Positions 44,399 to 52,367 of a stretch of DNA of 64,000 bases are shown here, piece after piece. Where the stretch lies: contig CAMWGU010000002.1 in assembly GCA_947173895.1 (NCBI GenBank), forward strand, positions 17,426 through 81,425, written 5' to 3'. This stretch comes from an uncultured Bacteroides sp. (GTDB lineage: Bacteria > Bacteroidota > Bacteroidia > Bacteroidales > Bacteroidaceae). A program made the translations under genes and the position numbers. Within the stretch, counting starts at the first letter, position 1. Each line of letters opens with the position of its first letter. The notes under the pieces are model-generated. The model made no database searches, was not told the origin of the DNA, and worked only from the letters and a program-made list of their open reading frames with translations.

Positions 44399-45409
44399 CT
44401 ATCCAAAGCAGATCCCCATTCGTTTGCCTTGTATAATCAGATCATGGTCTTCATTGACGAGTTTTAATTTGCCTGCCACTTCATCCAAGGCGACGGAACC
44501 TATGTTTGCACCTTGCAGTGAGACCATCCGTCCGAACTGTCCGGTGGCTATCAATTCGGTGGCGTGTCCTCCCATGCGGGTGGCCAGATTTCGATCGTAT
44601 GGAGTGGGTGATCCGCCGCGTTGTATGTATCCCAGTACGGTTTCGCGCGTTTCAAATCCGGTTTCGTATTCTATTTCTTGCGCAATGTATTCGGCAGCCT
44701 TTTTACCGTTGGCGGTTTGTATGCCTTCTGCCACTACTACGATAGAGTATGGCTTCCCTTTTTTCAAGCGTTCGATGATGGTATTTCCTATCTGGTGAAT
44801 ATTGTATGGGAGTTCTGGTATTAGAATCACATCGCCTCCTCCCGACATTCCGGAATAAAGCGCGATCCATCCTGCTTTGTGTCCCATGACTTCGATGACC
44901 ATGACACGTTGGTGCGAGCTGGCGGTGGAATGCAATCGGTCAATAGCATCGGTGGCTATGGTGACAGCCGAATCAAATCCGAATGAGACATCCGTTCCCC
45001 ATACATCATTGTCTATGGTTTTAGGTACAGAAACCACGTTGACCCCGGCTTGTGCTAGTTTGGCGGCGGTTTTCTGAGTTCCGTTTCCACCTATACATAC
45101 GATGCAGTCCAGCCCTAGATTATGGATATTTTTCAACATCAATGTGGGTTTGTCCTCTGAAGCAGCGGATAGTCGTTTCTTGAAGGGTTTCTCTCGTGAA
45201 GTGCCCAATATGGTTCCTCCTAGATTGAGTAAACCCGATAATGATTTTTCAGTCAATGGCTCAACGTCATTGTCCAGCAATCCCCTGAATCCACTATGTA
45301 TTCCATAAACTTCCATATTGTAGTGGTTGATTGCTGTTTTACAAACGCCTCTGATTGTGGCGTTTATTCCGGGGCAGTCTCCACCTGATGTCAATATTCC
45401 TATTCTCAT
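44399..45409 (-). CDS. pfkA: 6-phosphofructokinase
   Basis: The 336-residue glycolytic enzyme has 'GILTSGGDCPGINATIRG' at the N-terminus, the donor-site motif 'CIGGNGTQKTAAKL', the catalytic 'PKTIDNDVWGTD' and 'MGHKAGWIALYSG'. In the two positions used to tell donors apart (E. coli 104 and 124) I read Gly and Lys, the pattern of the ATP-dependent 'group III' enzymes, because PPi enzymes have Asp at the first. It lies 28 bases after the GH29 start on the same strand, but is probably transcribed from its own promoter in the 146-base divergent gap. Confidence 0.93.
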   Translation of the reverse strand: MRIGILTSGGDCPGINATIRGVCKTAINHYNMEVYGIHSGFRGLLDNDVEPLTEKSLSGLLNLGGTILGTSREKPFKKRLSAASEDKPTLMLKNIHNLGLDCIVCIGGNGTQKTAAKLAQAGVNVVSVPKTIDNDVWGTDVSFGFDSAVTIATDAIDRLHSTASSHQRVMVIEVMGHKAGWIALYSGMSGGGDVILIPELPYNIHQIGNTIIERLKKGKPYSIVVVAEGIQTANGKKAAEYIAQEIEYETGFETRETVLGYIQRGGSPTPYDRNLATRMGGHATELIATGQFGRMVSLQGANIGSVALDEVAGKLKLVNEDHDLIIQGKRMGICFG

Positions 45410-45517
45410 AGCCTTTGATATTAAGTTGTAAGTGACCGTAAAGATAGCAAAAAATAAAAGTAATATAGAAAACTATAAAAAAATAATGTTATCGGTCATT
45501 ATAATATAGAAATAAGC

Positions 45518-45525
45518 TATTTTTG
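45518..45525 (+). promoter_or_regulatory. -7 promoter box (TATTTTTG)
   Basis: TATTTTTG overlaps the track start at 45523, so that start cannot be used from this promoter; the ATG at 45556 is 30 bases downstream. Confidence 0.45.
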
Positions 45526-45555
45526 CAGGATATAACGAATTGTATACTAAGACAG

Positions 45556-47061
45556 ATGAATTCTACCAGATTAATTAGTACATTCTTCAAGTCCAGACAA
45601 AAAGCGACAGCTCTGTATGCTACTCAGGCTGAATCACTTCAAAACAACGTATTTTGCCGGTTGATCAGTGATGCGGCTTGTACGGAATGGGGGATGGAAT
45701 ATAACTATAAGCATATAAGAAACTATCAAGACTTTCAGCGCGTACCTATACAGACCTACGAGGATATTAAATCTTATGTGGAGCGTATGCGGCATGGCCA
45801 GAAAGATGTGTTATGGCCGGGAAAGGTGACATGGTATGCCAAGTCCTCGGGTACTACTAATGATAAGAGCAAGTTTATTCCTGTCAGCAAAGAAGGGCTT
45901 GCCGATACTCATTATGCGGGTGGACGGGATGCGGTGGCTCTTTATTTGCAGCAGAATCCTGAGAGTCGTTTCTTTTCGGGAAAAGGGTTGATCCTAGGAG
46001 GAAGCCATGCACCGAATTATAATGTGAAACAGAGCCTTGTGGGGGATTTGTCTGCCATTCTGATCGAGAATGTGAATCCATTGATCAATCTGATTCGTGT
46101 GCCTGAGAAGAAAATTGCGCTATTGAGCGATTTTGAGGAGAAAGTGGAGAGGATTGCCCGTAGTACGATGAATCAGAATGTTACTAATCTTTCCGGAGTA
46201 CCTTCGTGGATGTTGGCTGTAGTCAAGCATATCATGGAAATCAAAGGGACGGACAATCTGGCAGAAGTGTGGCCGAATTTGGAAGTATTCTTTCATGGCG
46301 GGGTGGCTTTTGCTCCTTATCGCGAACAGTACAGACAGATTATCCGCAGCCGGAAGATGCATTATATGGAGACGTATAATGCAAGCGAGGGATTTTTCGG
46401 ACTGCAAAATGATTTTGATGATCCCTCTATGTTGCTGATGATTGATTACGGTGTGTTCTATGAATTCATTCCTATGGATGAGTTTGGTTCACCTTGTCCT
46501 CATATTGTTCCGTTGGCAGGCGTGGAACTGAATAAGAATTATGCCATGGTCATCAGTACATCGTGTGGCCTATGGCGGTATATTATTGGTGATACGGTGA
46601 AATTTACGAACAAAGATCCTTATAAGTTTGTTATAACAGGGCGTACCAAGCATTTTATCAATGCGTTTGGTGAGGAATTGATGGTTGATAATGCAGAGCA
46701 AGGGCTTGTCAAGGCTTGTGAGGCGACTGGCGCACAACTGATAGATTATTCGGCTGCTCCTGTTTTTATGGATGCAAATGCCAAGTGCCGCCATCAGTGG
46801 TTGATAGAATTTGCCGTGATGCCTGATTCGTTAGAGAAGTTCGGCCATGTGCTCGATACTTCTTTACAGCAAATCAATTCTGATTACGAGGCCAAGCGTT
46901 ATAAGAACATTACCTTACAGCCGCTGGAGATTATTGTGGCCAGACCTGGTTTGTTTCACGACTGGTTGAAGGAAAAAGGAAAGCTGGGCGGACAGCATAA
47001 AGTGCCCAGGCTGAGCAATACGCGTGACTATATCGAAGAAATGTTAAGCTTGAACCGATAA
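45556..47061 (+). CDS. GH3-fold acyl-adenylate ligase (GH3 auxin-responsive-like)
   Basis: The 501-residue protein belongs to the ANL-related GH3 family, whose plant members (JAR1, GH3) join amino acids to acyl acids through an acyl-adenylate. The ATP-binding loop is 'WYAKSSGTTNDKSKFIPVS' (about residues 96-114), 'METYNASEGFFGLQ' provides the second motif, and 'KFVITGRTKHFINAFGEEL' the hinge region. Bacteroidetes carry it widely with no known substrate. The track start at 45523 lies inside the promoter. It is followed after 4 bases by an Ig-like lipoprotein gene. Confidence 0.88.
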   Translation: MNSTRLISTFFKSRQKATALYATQAESLQNNVFCRLISDAACTEWGMEYNYKHIRNYQDFQRVPIQTYEDIKSYVERMRHGQKDVLWPGKVTWYAKSSGTTNDKSKFIPVSKEGLADTHYAGGRDAVALYLQQNPESRFFSGKGLILGGSHAPNYNVKQSLVGDLSAILIENVNPLINLIRVPEKKIALLSDFEEKVERIARSTMNQNVTNLSGVPSWMLAVVKHIMEIKGTDNLAEVWPNLEVFFHGGVAFAPYREQYRQIIRSRKMHYMETYNASEGFFGLQNDFDDPSMLLMIDYGVFYEFIPMDEFGSPCPHIVPLAGVELNKNYAMVISTSCGLWRYIIGDTVKFTNKDPYKFVITGRTKHFINAFGEELMVDNAEQGLVKACEATGAQLIDYSAAPVFMDANAKCRHQWLIEFAVMPDSLEKFGHVLDTSLQQINSDYEAKRYKNITLQPLEIIVARPGLFHDWLKEKGKLGGQHKVPRLSNTRDYIEEMLSLNR

Positions 47062-47065
47062 GAAG

Positions 47066-48991
47066 ATGAAGTGGAAAAGACATAAATTGCCCGTTTGGCT
47101 GATGTTGATGATTATGGTGTATTCCTGTGCAAGCATGGGGACACCGGACGGAGGACCGTATGACGAGGATCCGCCTAAGTTTGTCAGGAGTTCTCCCAAA
47201 CCGTATGCCATTAACAATAAGAATAAAAAGATAGCTATCGAGTTTGATGAGTTCGTCAAACTGGAAAAGACATCAGAGAAGGTGGTGATTTCTCCTCCTC
47301 AACTGGAACAACCGGAGATCAAGGCGAGTGGCAGAAAAGTATTGGTGAATTTGGTGGACTCATTAAAGCCTAATACGACGTATACCATTGATTTTTCGGA
47401 CGCCATTGTAGATAATAACGAGGGTAATCCGCTAGGCAATTATTCTTTCTCTTTTTCTACAGGAGAAGCTATCGATACGCTGGAGGTTTCGGGCATTGTA
47501 TTGGCGGCTGCCGATTTGGAGCCGGTGAAAGGCATGATGGTAGGATTGCATGCTGATTTGAGCGATAGTGCTTTTGTCACGAAACCCTTCGATCGTGTGT
47601 CTCGTACGGACAGCCGCGGACGTTTCATTATTCGGGGCATAGCACCGGGCAAGTATCATATCTTTGGTTTGATGGACGGCAATCAGAATTATTTGTATGA
47701 TTCAAAAACCGAGATGATTGCTTTCTGCGATTCGGTCATAATTCCTTCGGTAGAGGCAGCTATGCGTCAGGATACTTTATGGAAAGATACGGTTACTATT
47801 GATACTATCAAGACGGTAGGTTACACTCGGTTTTTGCCGGATAATATTGTCCTGAAAGCATTCAAAGGCTTGAACGACCGTCAGTACTTGTCTAAGAGCG
47901 AACGCGACAAGGAAAACCATTTTGTGTTGTCTTTCAGTGCGGCAGCCGATACGTTACCTACACTGAGGGGACTGAATTTTGATGAGAAAGACGCGTTTAT
48001 TATTGAGACTACTCCGCGGAATGACTCCATTTGCTATTGGATTAAAGACTCGCTGGTGTATCAGATGGACACGTTGGAAATTCAGTTGGATTATTTATCT
48101 ACCGATACACTGAACCGTTTGGTCCCCAAGACCGATACACTTTATTTGGCTAACAAGCTGACTAGGGAACAACGCGAAAAGTTGCAGAAGAAAGCGGATG
48201 AGGAAAAGGAAAAGCAACGCAAAAAGCGAGAAAAGAAAGGCGACACTACTCGGGTGGAAGAGCCTATAAAATTCTTGACAATGAATGTTGACGCTCCTTC
48301 TACATTCGATATTTATAGAAATATCCGTTTGTCTTTCGAGGAACCTTTGGCTAGTATTGATACCGCGGCTCTTCATATAGAAATCAAAGAAGATAGTGTG
48401 TGGAAACCAGCTCCTTTCTTTTTTATGGCCGATTCGTTAGCACCGAGACAATATCAGATTTTGGCCGACTGGCAACCGGAACAGGAATATCAGTTGACCA
48501 TAGATTCGCTGGCATTTAAAGGTATTTATGGCCTGCATACCGATAAGGTGCAACAGACTGTGAAGGTGAAGAAGATGGAGGAATACGGAACGATTTTGTT
48601 GAATATAAAAGGAGCCGGTCCTTCTGCCATTGCCGAATTGCTGGATGCCAGTGGCAATGTGTTGCGCCAGCAGTCCGTAACGGCTGAAGGAATTGCAGAT
48701 TTTTATTTCCTCAATCCAAGCACCAAGTATTATATTCGTTTGTTTAATGATCGCAATAATAATAAGGTGTGGGATACGGGTGATTACGATAAGAAGATTC
48801 AGCCCGAAGAAGTTTTCTATTTCCCGAAGGTGTGGGAAATGAAAGCGAACTTTGAATTTGAGGAGAATTGGGACTTGAATGCTGTTCCGGCAGATAAGCA
48901 GAAACTGGACGAAATCAAAAAACAAAAGCCCGAGGAAACAAAGAAGATACAAGATCGAAATAAAGAAAGAGCTAGAAAACTAGGCCGATGA
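47066..48991 (+). CDS. Ig-like domain (Big_5) lipoprotein
   Basis: The 641-residue exported lipoprotein has signal peptide 'LPVWLMLMIMVYSCASMG' with the lipid Cys after VYS. The Big_5-type domain 'SSPKPYAINNKNKKIAIEFD' (about 40-140) is followed by a carboxypeptidase-regulatory-like domain ('GRFIIRGIAPGKYHIFGLMD') and further beta domains. A charged, Lys-rich stretch lies near 365-395. The C-terminus is also strongly charged ('KQKPEETKKIQDRNKERARK'). It may be an envelope structural or assembly factor. It sits 4 bases after the GH3-fold gene and overlaps the DUF3108 gene by 4 bases. Confidence 0.88.
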   Translation: MKWKRHKLPVWLMLMIMVYSCASMGTPDGGPYDEDPPKFVRSSPKPYAINNKNKKIAIEFDEFVKLEKTSEKVVISPPQLEQPEIKASGRKVLVNLVDSLKPNTTYTIDFSDAIVDNNEGNPLGNYSFSFSTGEAIDTLEVSGIVLAAADLEPVKGMMVGLHADLSDSAFVTKPFDRVSRTDSRGRFIIRGIAPGKYHIFGLMDGNQNYLYDSKTEMIAFCDSVIIPSVEAAMRQDTLWKDTVTIDTIKTVGYTRFLPDNIVLKAFKGLNDRQYLSKSERDKENHFVLSFSAAADTLPTLRGLNFDEKDAFIIETTPRNDSICYWIKDSLVYQMDTLEIQLDYLSTDTLNRLVPKTDTLYLANKLTREQREKLQKKADEEKEKQRKKREKKGDTTRVEEPIKFLTMNVDAPSTFDIYRNIRLSFEEPLASIDTAALHIEIKEDSVWKPAPFFFMADSLAPRQYQILADWQPEQEYQLTIDSLAFKGIYGLHTDKVQQTVKVKKMEEYGTILLNIKGAGPSAIAELLDASGNVLRQQSVTAEGIADFYFLNPSTKYYIRLFNDRNNNKVWDTGDYDKKIQPEEVFYFPKVWEMKANFEFEENWDLNAVPADKQKLDEIKKQKPEETKKIQDRNKERARKLGR

Positions 48992-49797
48992 AAAGAACGA
49001 TTCTCATAATGTTGTGTGGGTGGTTTACCGTTATGGTAGCCGGAGCGCAATGTGCAACACTAAACGAGGCTATCCAGGCGGGCGAGGAGTTGGTGTACGA
49101 CTTGAAGTTTAACTGGAAGTTTATTTGGGTTGCTGCCGGACAGGCAAAGATGGATATGCAGGCTATTACTTATCAGGGAAAACCTTGCTTTCGCAGTAAT
49201 CTGATTTCCGTCAGTAACAAGCAAGTTGATTTCTTTTTCAAGATGCGTGATACATTGACCTGCATTACCAGCAGCAGCCTGGAGCCTATTTATTTCCGTA
49301 AAGGAGCGGAAGAAGGAGACCGATATACGGTGGATGAGGTATGGTTCAGTTATAAAGATGGACAGAACGTTGCCGATCAGCGTCGTATGCGGAGAGGGCG
49401 AGACACGGTGAGGGTAACAGATAGAAAGGATGAATGCATCTTTGATATGCTGAGCATTTTGATGCGGGCGCGTTCGTTTGACGCGAGTGGTTATAAAGTA
49501 GGTGATAAAATATTGTTTGATATGGCCACCGGTACGAAGGTGGAACAACAAACATTGATCTACCGCGGCAGAAAGAATTTCAAAGCGGAGAATGGAGTGA
49601 AGTACCGTTGTCTGGTGTTCTCGCTAGTGGAATATAAGAAAGGAAAAGAGCGGGAGGTGATTACTTTTTACGTGACCGATGATAAGAATCATCTGCCGGT
49701 ACGTCTGGATTTGTATTTGAATTTTGGTTCGGCAAAGGCCTTTCTAAGGGAAATAAAGGGTAATCGTCATCCTTTGACTTCTATTATTGAGAAATGA
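48988..49797 (+). CDS. DUF3108 domain envelope protein
   Basis: The 269-residue exported protein has a signal peptide ('LIMLCGWFTVMVAGAQC') and the DUF3108 beta-rich fold: 'AGEELVYDLKFNWKFIWVAA', 'RVTDRKDECIFDMLSILMRA' and 'DDKNHLPVRLDLYLNFGSAK'. The family is periplasmic and uncharacterised, with a lipid-binding barrel-like shape. Its ATG overlaps the preceding gene's stop (ATGA), so the three genes from the GH3-fold enzyme onward form one operon. A terminator follows. Confidence 0.88.
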   Translation: MKRTILIMLCGWFTVMVAGAQCATLNEAIQAGEELVYDLKFNWKFIWVAAGQAKMDMQAITYQGKPCFRSNLISVSNKQVDFFFKMRDTLTCITSSSLEPIYFRKGAEEGDRYTVDEVWFSYKDGQNVADQRRMRRGRDTVRVTDRKDECIFDMLSILMRARSFDASGYKVGDKILFDMATGTKVEQQTLIYRGRKNFKAENGVKYRCLVFSLVEYKKGKEREVITFYVTDDKNHLPVRLDLYLNFGSAKAFLREIKGNRHPLTSIIEK

Positions 49798-49953
49798 ACC
49801 GGAACCGTTTGTTTTTATCTTCCGTTTCGAACTGTTTTCTCGTGCCTTGCATTGATCTTGATTCCGGGCTCTGGGTTGGCTGAGGTATGATAAGGGGTGT
49901 ATCAACTCCGTGATAATGCCGTGGAAAGCTACAGATTGTGACGGGCAAACATA

Positions 49954-50005
49954 AAAGAGCCGTATCTATTCTGCTTCAATGCAGGGTGGATACGGCTTTC
50001 TTTTT
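49954..50005 (+). terminator. Intrinsic terminator of the GH3-fold/Big_5/DUF3108 operon
   Basis: AGCCGTATC (49958-49966) pairs with GATACGGCT (49989-49997), followed by TTCTTTTTA; an A-rich left flank lets it also act on the convergent gene. Confidence 0.75.
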
Positions 50006-50085
50006 ATAGTTGATGAAGAATGTCAGGTCGGCGGATAGAGGTATTGTATCTCTGATGCCGGTTTTTTGTGTACATCCTCATGGGT

Positions 50086-50661
50086 TCAGTTTAGTTTCTT
50101 TATGGCACTGTGAACAGATCCTGCCCAGTAATTGCGCAATCCGAATCCTTGCGCTTTGCCGTTGGTAGGGGCGCTGTATAGTATTTCGCGGGTTTTGGTA
50201 TTGAAGAATACGATTTGGTACGTAGCTCTTGCTTCAGGTTTGTTTAGTAGCATGGCCACCATCACCAATCCGGTTTTTTCTTCTTGCGAAAGGATGGGAA
50301 GTGCTTTGATCACGTCTTCTATTTGTTTTTCATTCAGGGTATATTCGCTGCTGGTTGTCATTATGTCATCGGGGTGGATGTTCTTGTTGGCATCGTTTAC
50401 AGCCTCTAGCGAGGTTACTTCCACATCGACTCCCAATCGTTTGCCTATATCGTATTTTTTAGGCTCGGTGATGAATAACTTGTTGATGTCATCAAATGTA
50501 TATTTAAACTGCATTGCCCCTTCTTTGGCTCCATATACCTTGGCACGGGTAAAGTCTATTCCATAAAATGTCACAGAAGATAATTCCTTCAATACCTCTT
50601 TGTTTTGGCCGAAACAGGCCAAGCTGCTTACGAAGAATAATAAAATGAATAATTGTCTCAT
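50086..50661 (-). CDS. Exported protein of unknown function
   Basis: The 191-residue protein has a clear signal peptide ('FILLFFVSSLACFGQ', cleavage after CFG or a lipobox-like AC). The mature part is mixed alpha/beta with 'VTFYGIDFTRAKVYGAKEGA' near the N-terminus and 'ATYQIVFFNTKTREILYSAP' and 'GFGLRNYWAGSVHSAIKKL' near the C-terminus. I do not recognise a named family with confidence; the layout resembles small periplasmic proteins common in Bacteroidales. It is monocistronic, facing the DUF3108 operon. Confidence 0.8.
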   Translation of the reverse strand: MRQLFILLFFVSSLACFGQNKEVLKELSSVTFYGIDFTRAKVYGAKEGAMQFKYTFDDINKLFITEPKKYDIGKRLGVDVEVTSLEAVNDANKNIHPDDIMTTSSEYTLNEKQIEDVIKALPILSQEEKTGLVMVAMLLNKPEARATYQIVFFNTKTREILYSAPTNGKAQGFGLRNYWAGSVHSAIKKLN

Positions 50662-51070
50662 ATATGTTCTTTTAATGTTGTTTTGATGCCTCCAAAGGTA
50701 AGAAAATATTGCTTGAAACCAATGAAATTAACTATTTTTCGGTTTGCAGGTCACGGCTTTTGTGCTTTGGGAGGCTACCCCCCATGATGGGCTTTCTGTC
50801 GTTGGTTGCATGGTAGAAACAAAGCGATTATTTTGTGTCTAAAAACACGGCTTTTTACACGTACGTATGTGTAGCCCCACACATACGTATGTATACCCCC
50901 TATACATACGTACGTGTAGGCTCACACGTACGTACGTGTTTTTCGATGGGGGAGGAAGTGATTTTCCTCTTGTTCTTCAGGCTCTTGCCTTGGCCGTTGG
51001 TGGAAGCTTTTTCTAGGGCCGGAATGGGCTTCTTGCCGGAGGCGATGAGCGGGGACGGATGGGCGGAGAC
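50662..51070. other. 409-base intergenic region with palindrome array copy C
   Basis: Holds the four-unit array at 50857-50940. The 130 bases to its right, up to the ligase stop codon, read open on the minus strand ('KKPIPALEKASTNGQGKS') but match nothing I know. Confidence 0.5.
50857..50940. repeat. 22-bp-phased palindrome array, copy C
   Basis: TACGTA centres at 50864.5, 50886.5, 50909.5 and 50931.5 give spacings of 22, 23 and 22; the extra base is in a C-run spacer. Units include ACACATACGTATGT and ACACGTACGTACGTGT. No nested inverted-repeat element is attached. Confidence 0.8.
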
Positions 51071-52366
51071 CTACCTTAGATCAATGAATTTGATGACCTT
51101 CCGGCTCATGGGTGGCATCTGTATCTTTGCAATGTATTCTGCCGGCTCGAAGTGGATGTTCGGAGCCACCCGCACTTTGGAGCGGAACAGGTCTTTTATC
51201 TCTTTCACAAAGGCTTCGCTATGGTTTTCACTGCCTATGCGGATCAGTATCTCGTCTGTTCCCAGTTCGTTGGTATATACCTCTACTATATAGTTCTTTA
51301 TGTTGGGGATATTGTCCAGGATGTCGAACAGGGCAGGCGGATAGAGCGTGGTACCTTTGTATTTGATCATTTGCCCTTTGCGGCCCAGTATGGGGCTGAG
51401 GCGGATGGTGTTTCGTCCGCATGTGCAGGGTTCGTTGTAGTGGAAACAGATGTCTCCCGTCTTGAAACGGAGCAGTGGCATTCCTCTTACTCCTAGGGTG
51501 GTGATAGTCACTTCGCCCGCTTCCCCGTCTTTCACGGGCTGGTTGTTGTCGTCCAGAAACTCCACGATGATCAGTTCCGGCTGGAGATGGCCGCCTCGCA
51601 ATGCATCGCATTCGGTAAACGATGACTGCATTTCGGTAGATGCGTAGGTGGAATACAGTTTCAGCGATTCCCATTTTTCGTGTATTCGTCTGCCCAGCGT
51701 GTTCAGGGCGAAGTCGGGGGTGCGGAGCGCCTCGCCTATGCAGACACATTTTTGCATGGAGCACTGGGAGTAGTCGATTTGGTTCTTTTCGGCAAATTCG
51801 ATGAGTTTGATCAGAAAAGAAGGCACCACTATGCCGCAGGTGGGATGAATGCGGCGGATGGTGTCCCATTGTAGTTCGGGGATTCCGTTGCCCACGCGTG
51901 CCACTCCCATGCCTAGTTCGCGCGCTCCCATGTAATAGGCCAGACCGGCCATGAAGCGCCTGTCGATGGTGGTCATAAGTTGCAACACGTCGTGCTTGCC
52001 GCATCCGGCGGTGGTGAAGGACAGATATTCGTTATAGGCCAGCCGATCAAGGTCGCCCGAAGTCAGAACGAAGGTGACCGGATCGCCCAAGGTGCCCGAC
52101 GTAGTGACATAGTCGATGATTTCGTCGCGGCTTACACACACAAAGTCTTCATTATGAAGTTGCAGGTCGGTTTTGGTGGTGACGGGTATCTGTTGCAGGT
52201 CTTCCAGGGTCTTTATCCGCTGTATGTCGATGTGGTGTGTCCGGAACAGGCGTTGGTAAAATCGGGAATGATTCTGTAGATAGAGCAGTTCTTCGGCCAG
52301 GCGTCTTTCCTGGTATTGCTTGATCTCTTCGGGTGAGCGGAATTGTATTTCAGGGTTCTTGTTCAT
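51071..52366 (-). CDS. AMP-forming acyl-CoA ligase (phenylacetate-CoA ligase-like)
   Basis: The 431-residue ANL enzyme resembles PaaK. It has 'VTTSGTLGDPVTFVLTSGDL' (P-loop), 'LYSTYASTEMQSSFTECDA' (second motif), 'RFKTGDICFHYNEPCTCGR' (hinge and Cys-rich loop) and the C-terminal domain 'LFDILDNIPNIKNYIVEVYT'. It would activate an aryl or acyl acid as an adenylate for transfer to CoA or a carrier. It is the last gene of the eight-gene lipid operon, one base after the C45 hydrolase stop. In flexirubin/aryl-polyene loci a ligase of this class loads the aromatic starter. Confidence 0.87.
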   Translation of the reverse strand: MNKNPEIQFRSPEEIKQYQERRLAEELLYLQNHSRFYQRLFRTHHIDIQRIKTLEDLQQIPVTTKTDLQLHNEDFVCVSRDEIIDYVTTSGTLGDPVTFVLTSGDLDRLAYNEYLSFTTAGCGKHDVLQLMTTIDRRFMAGLAYYMGARELGMGVARVGNGIPELQWDTIRRIHPTCGIVVPSFLIKLIEFAEKNQIDYSQCSMQKCVCIGEALRTPDFALNTLGRRIHEKWESLKLYSTYASTEMQSSFTECDALRGGHLQPELIIVEFLDDNNQPVKDGEAGEVTITTLGVRGMPLLRFKTGDICFHYNEPCTCGRNTIRLSPILGRKGQMIKYKGTTLYPPALFDILDNIPNIKNYIVEVYTNELGTDEILIRIGSENHSEAFVKEIKDLFRSKVRVAPNIHFEPAEYIAKIQMPPMSRKVIKFIDLR

Positions 52367-52367
52367 A

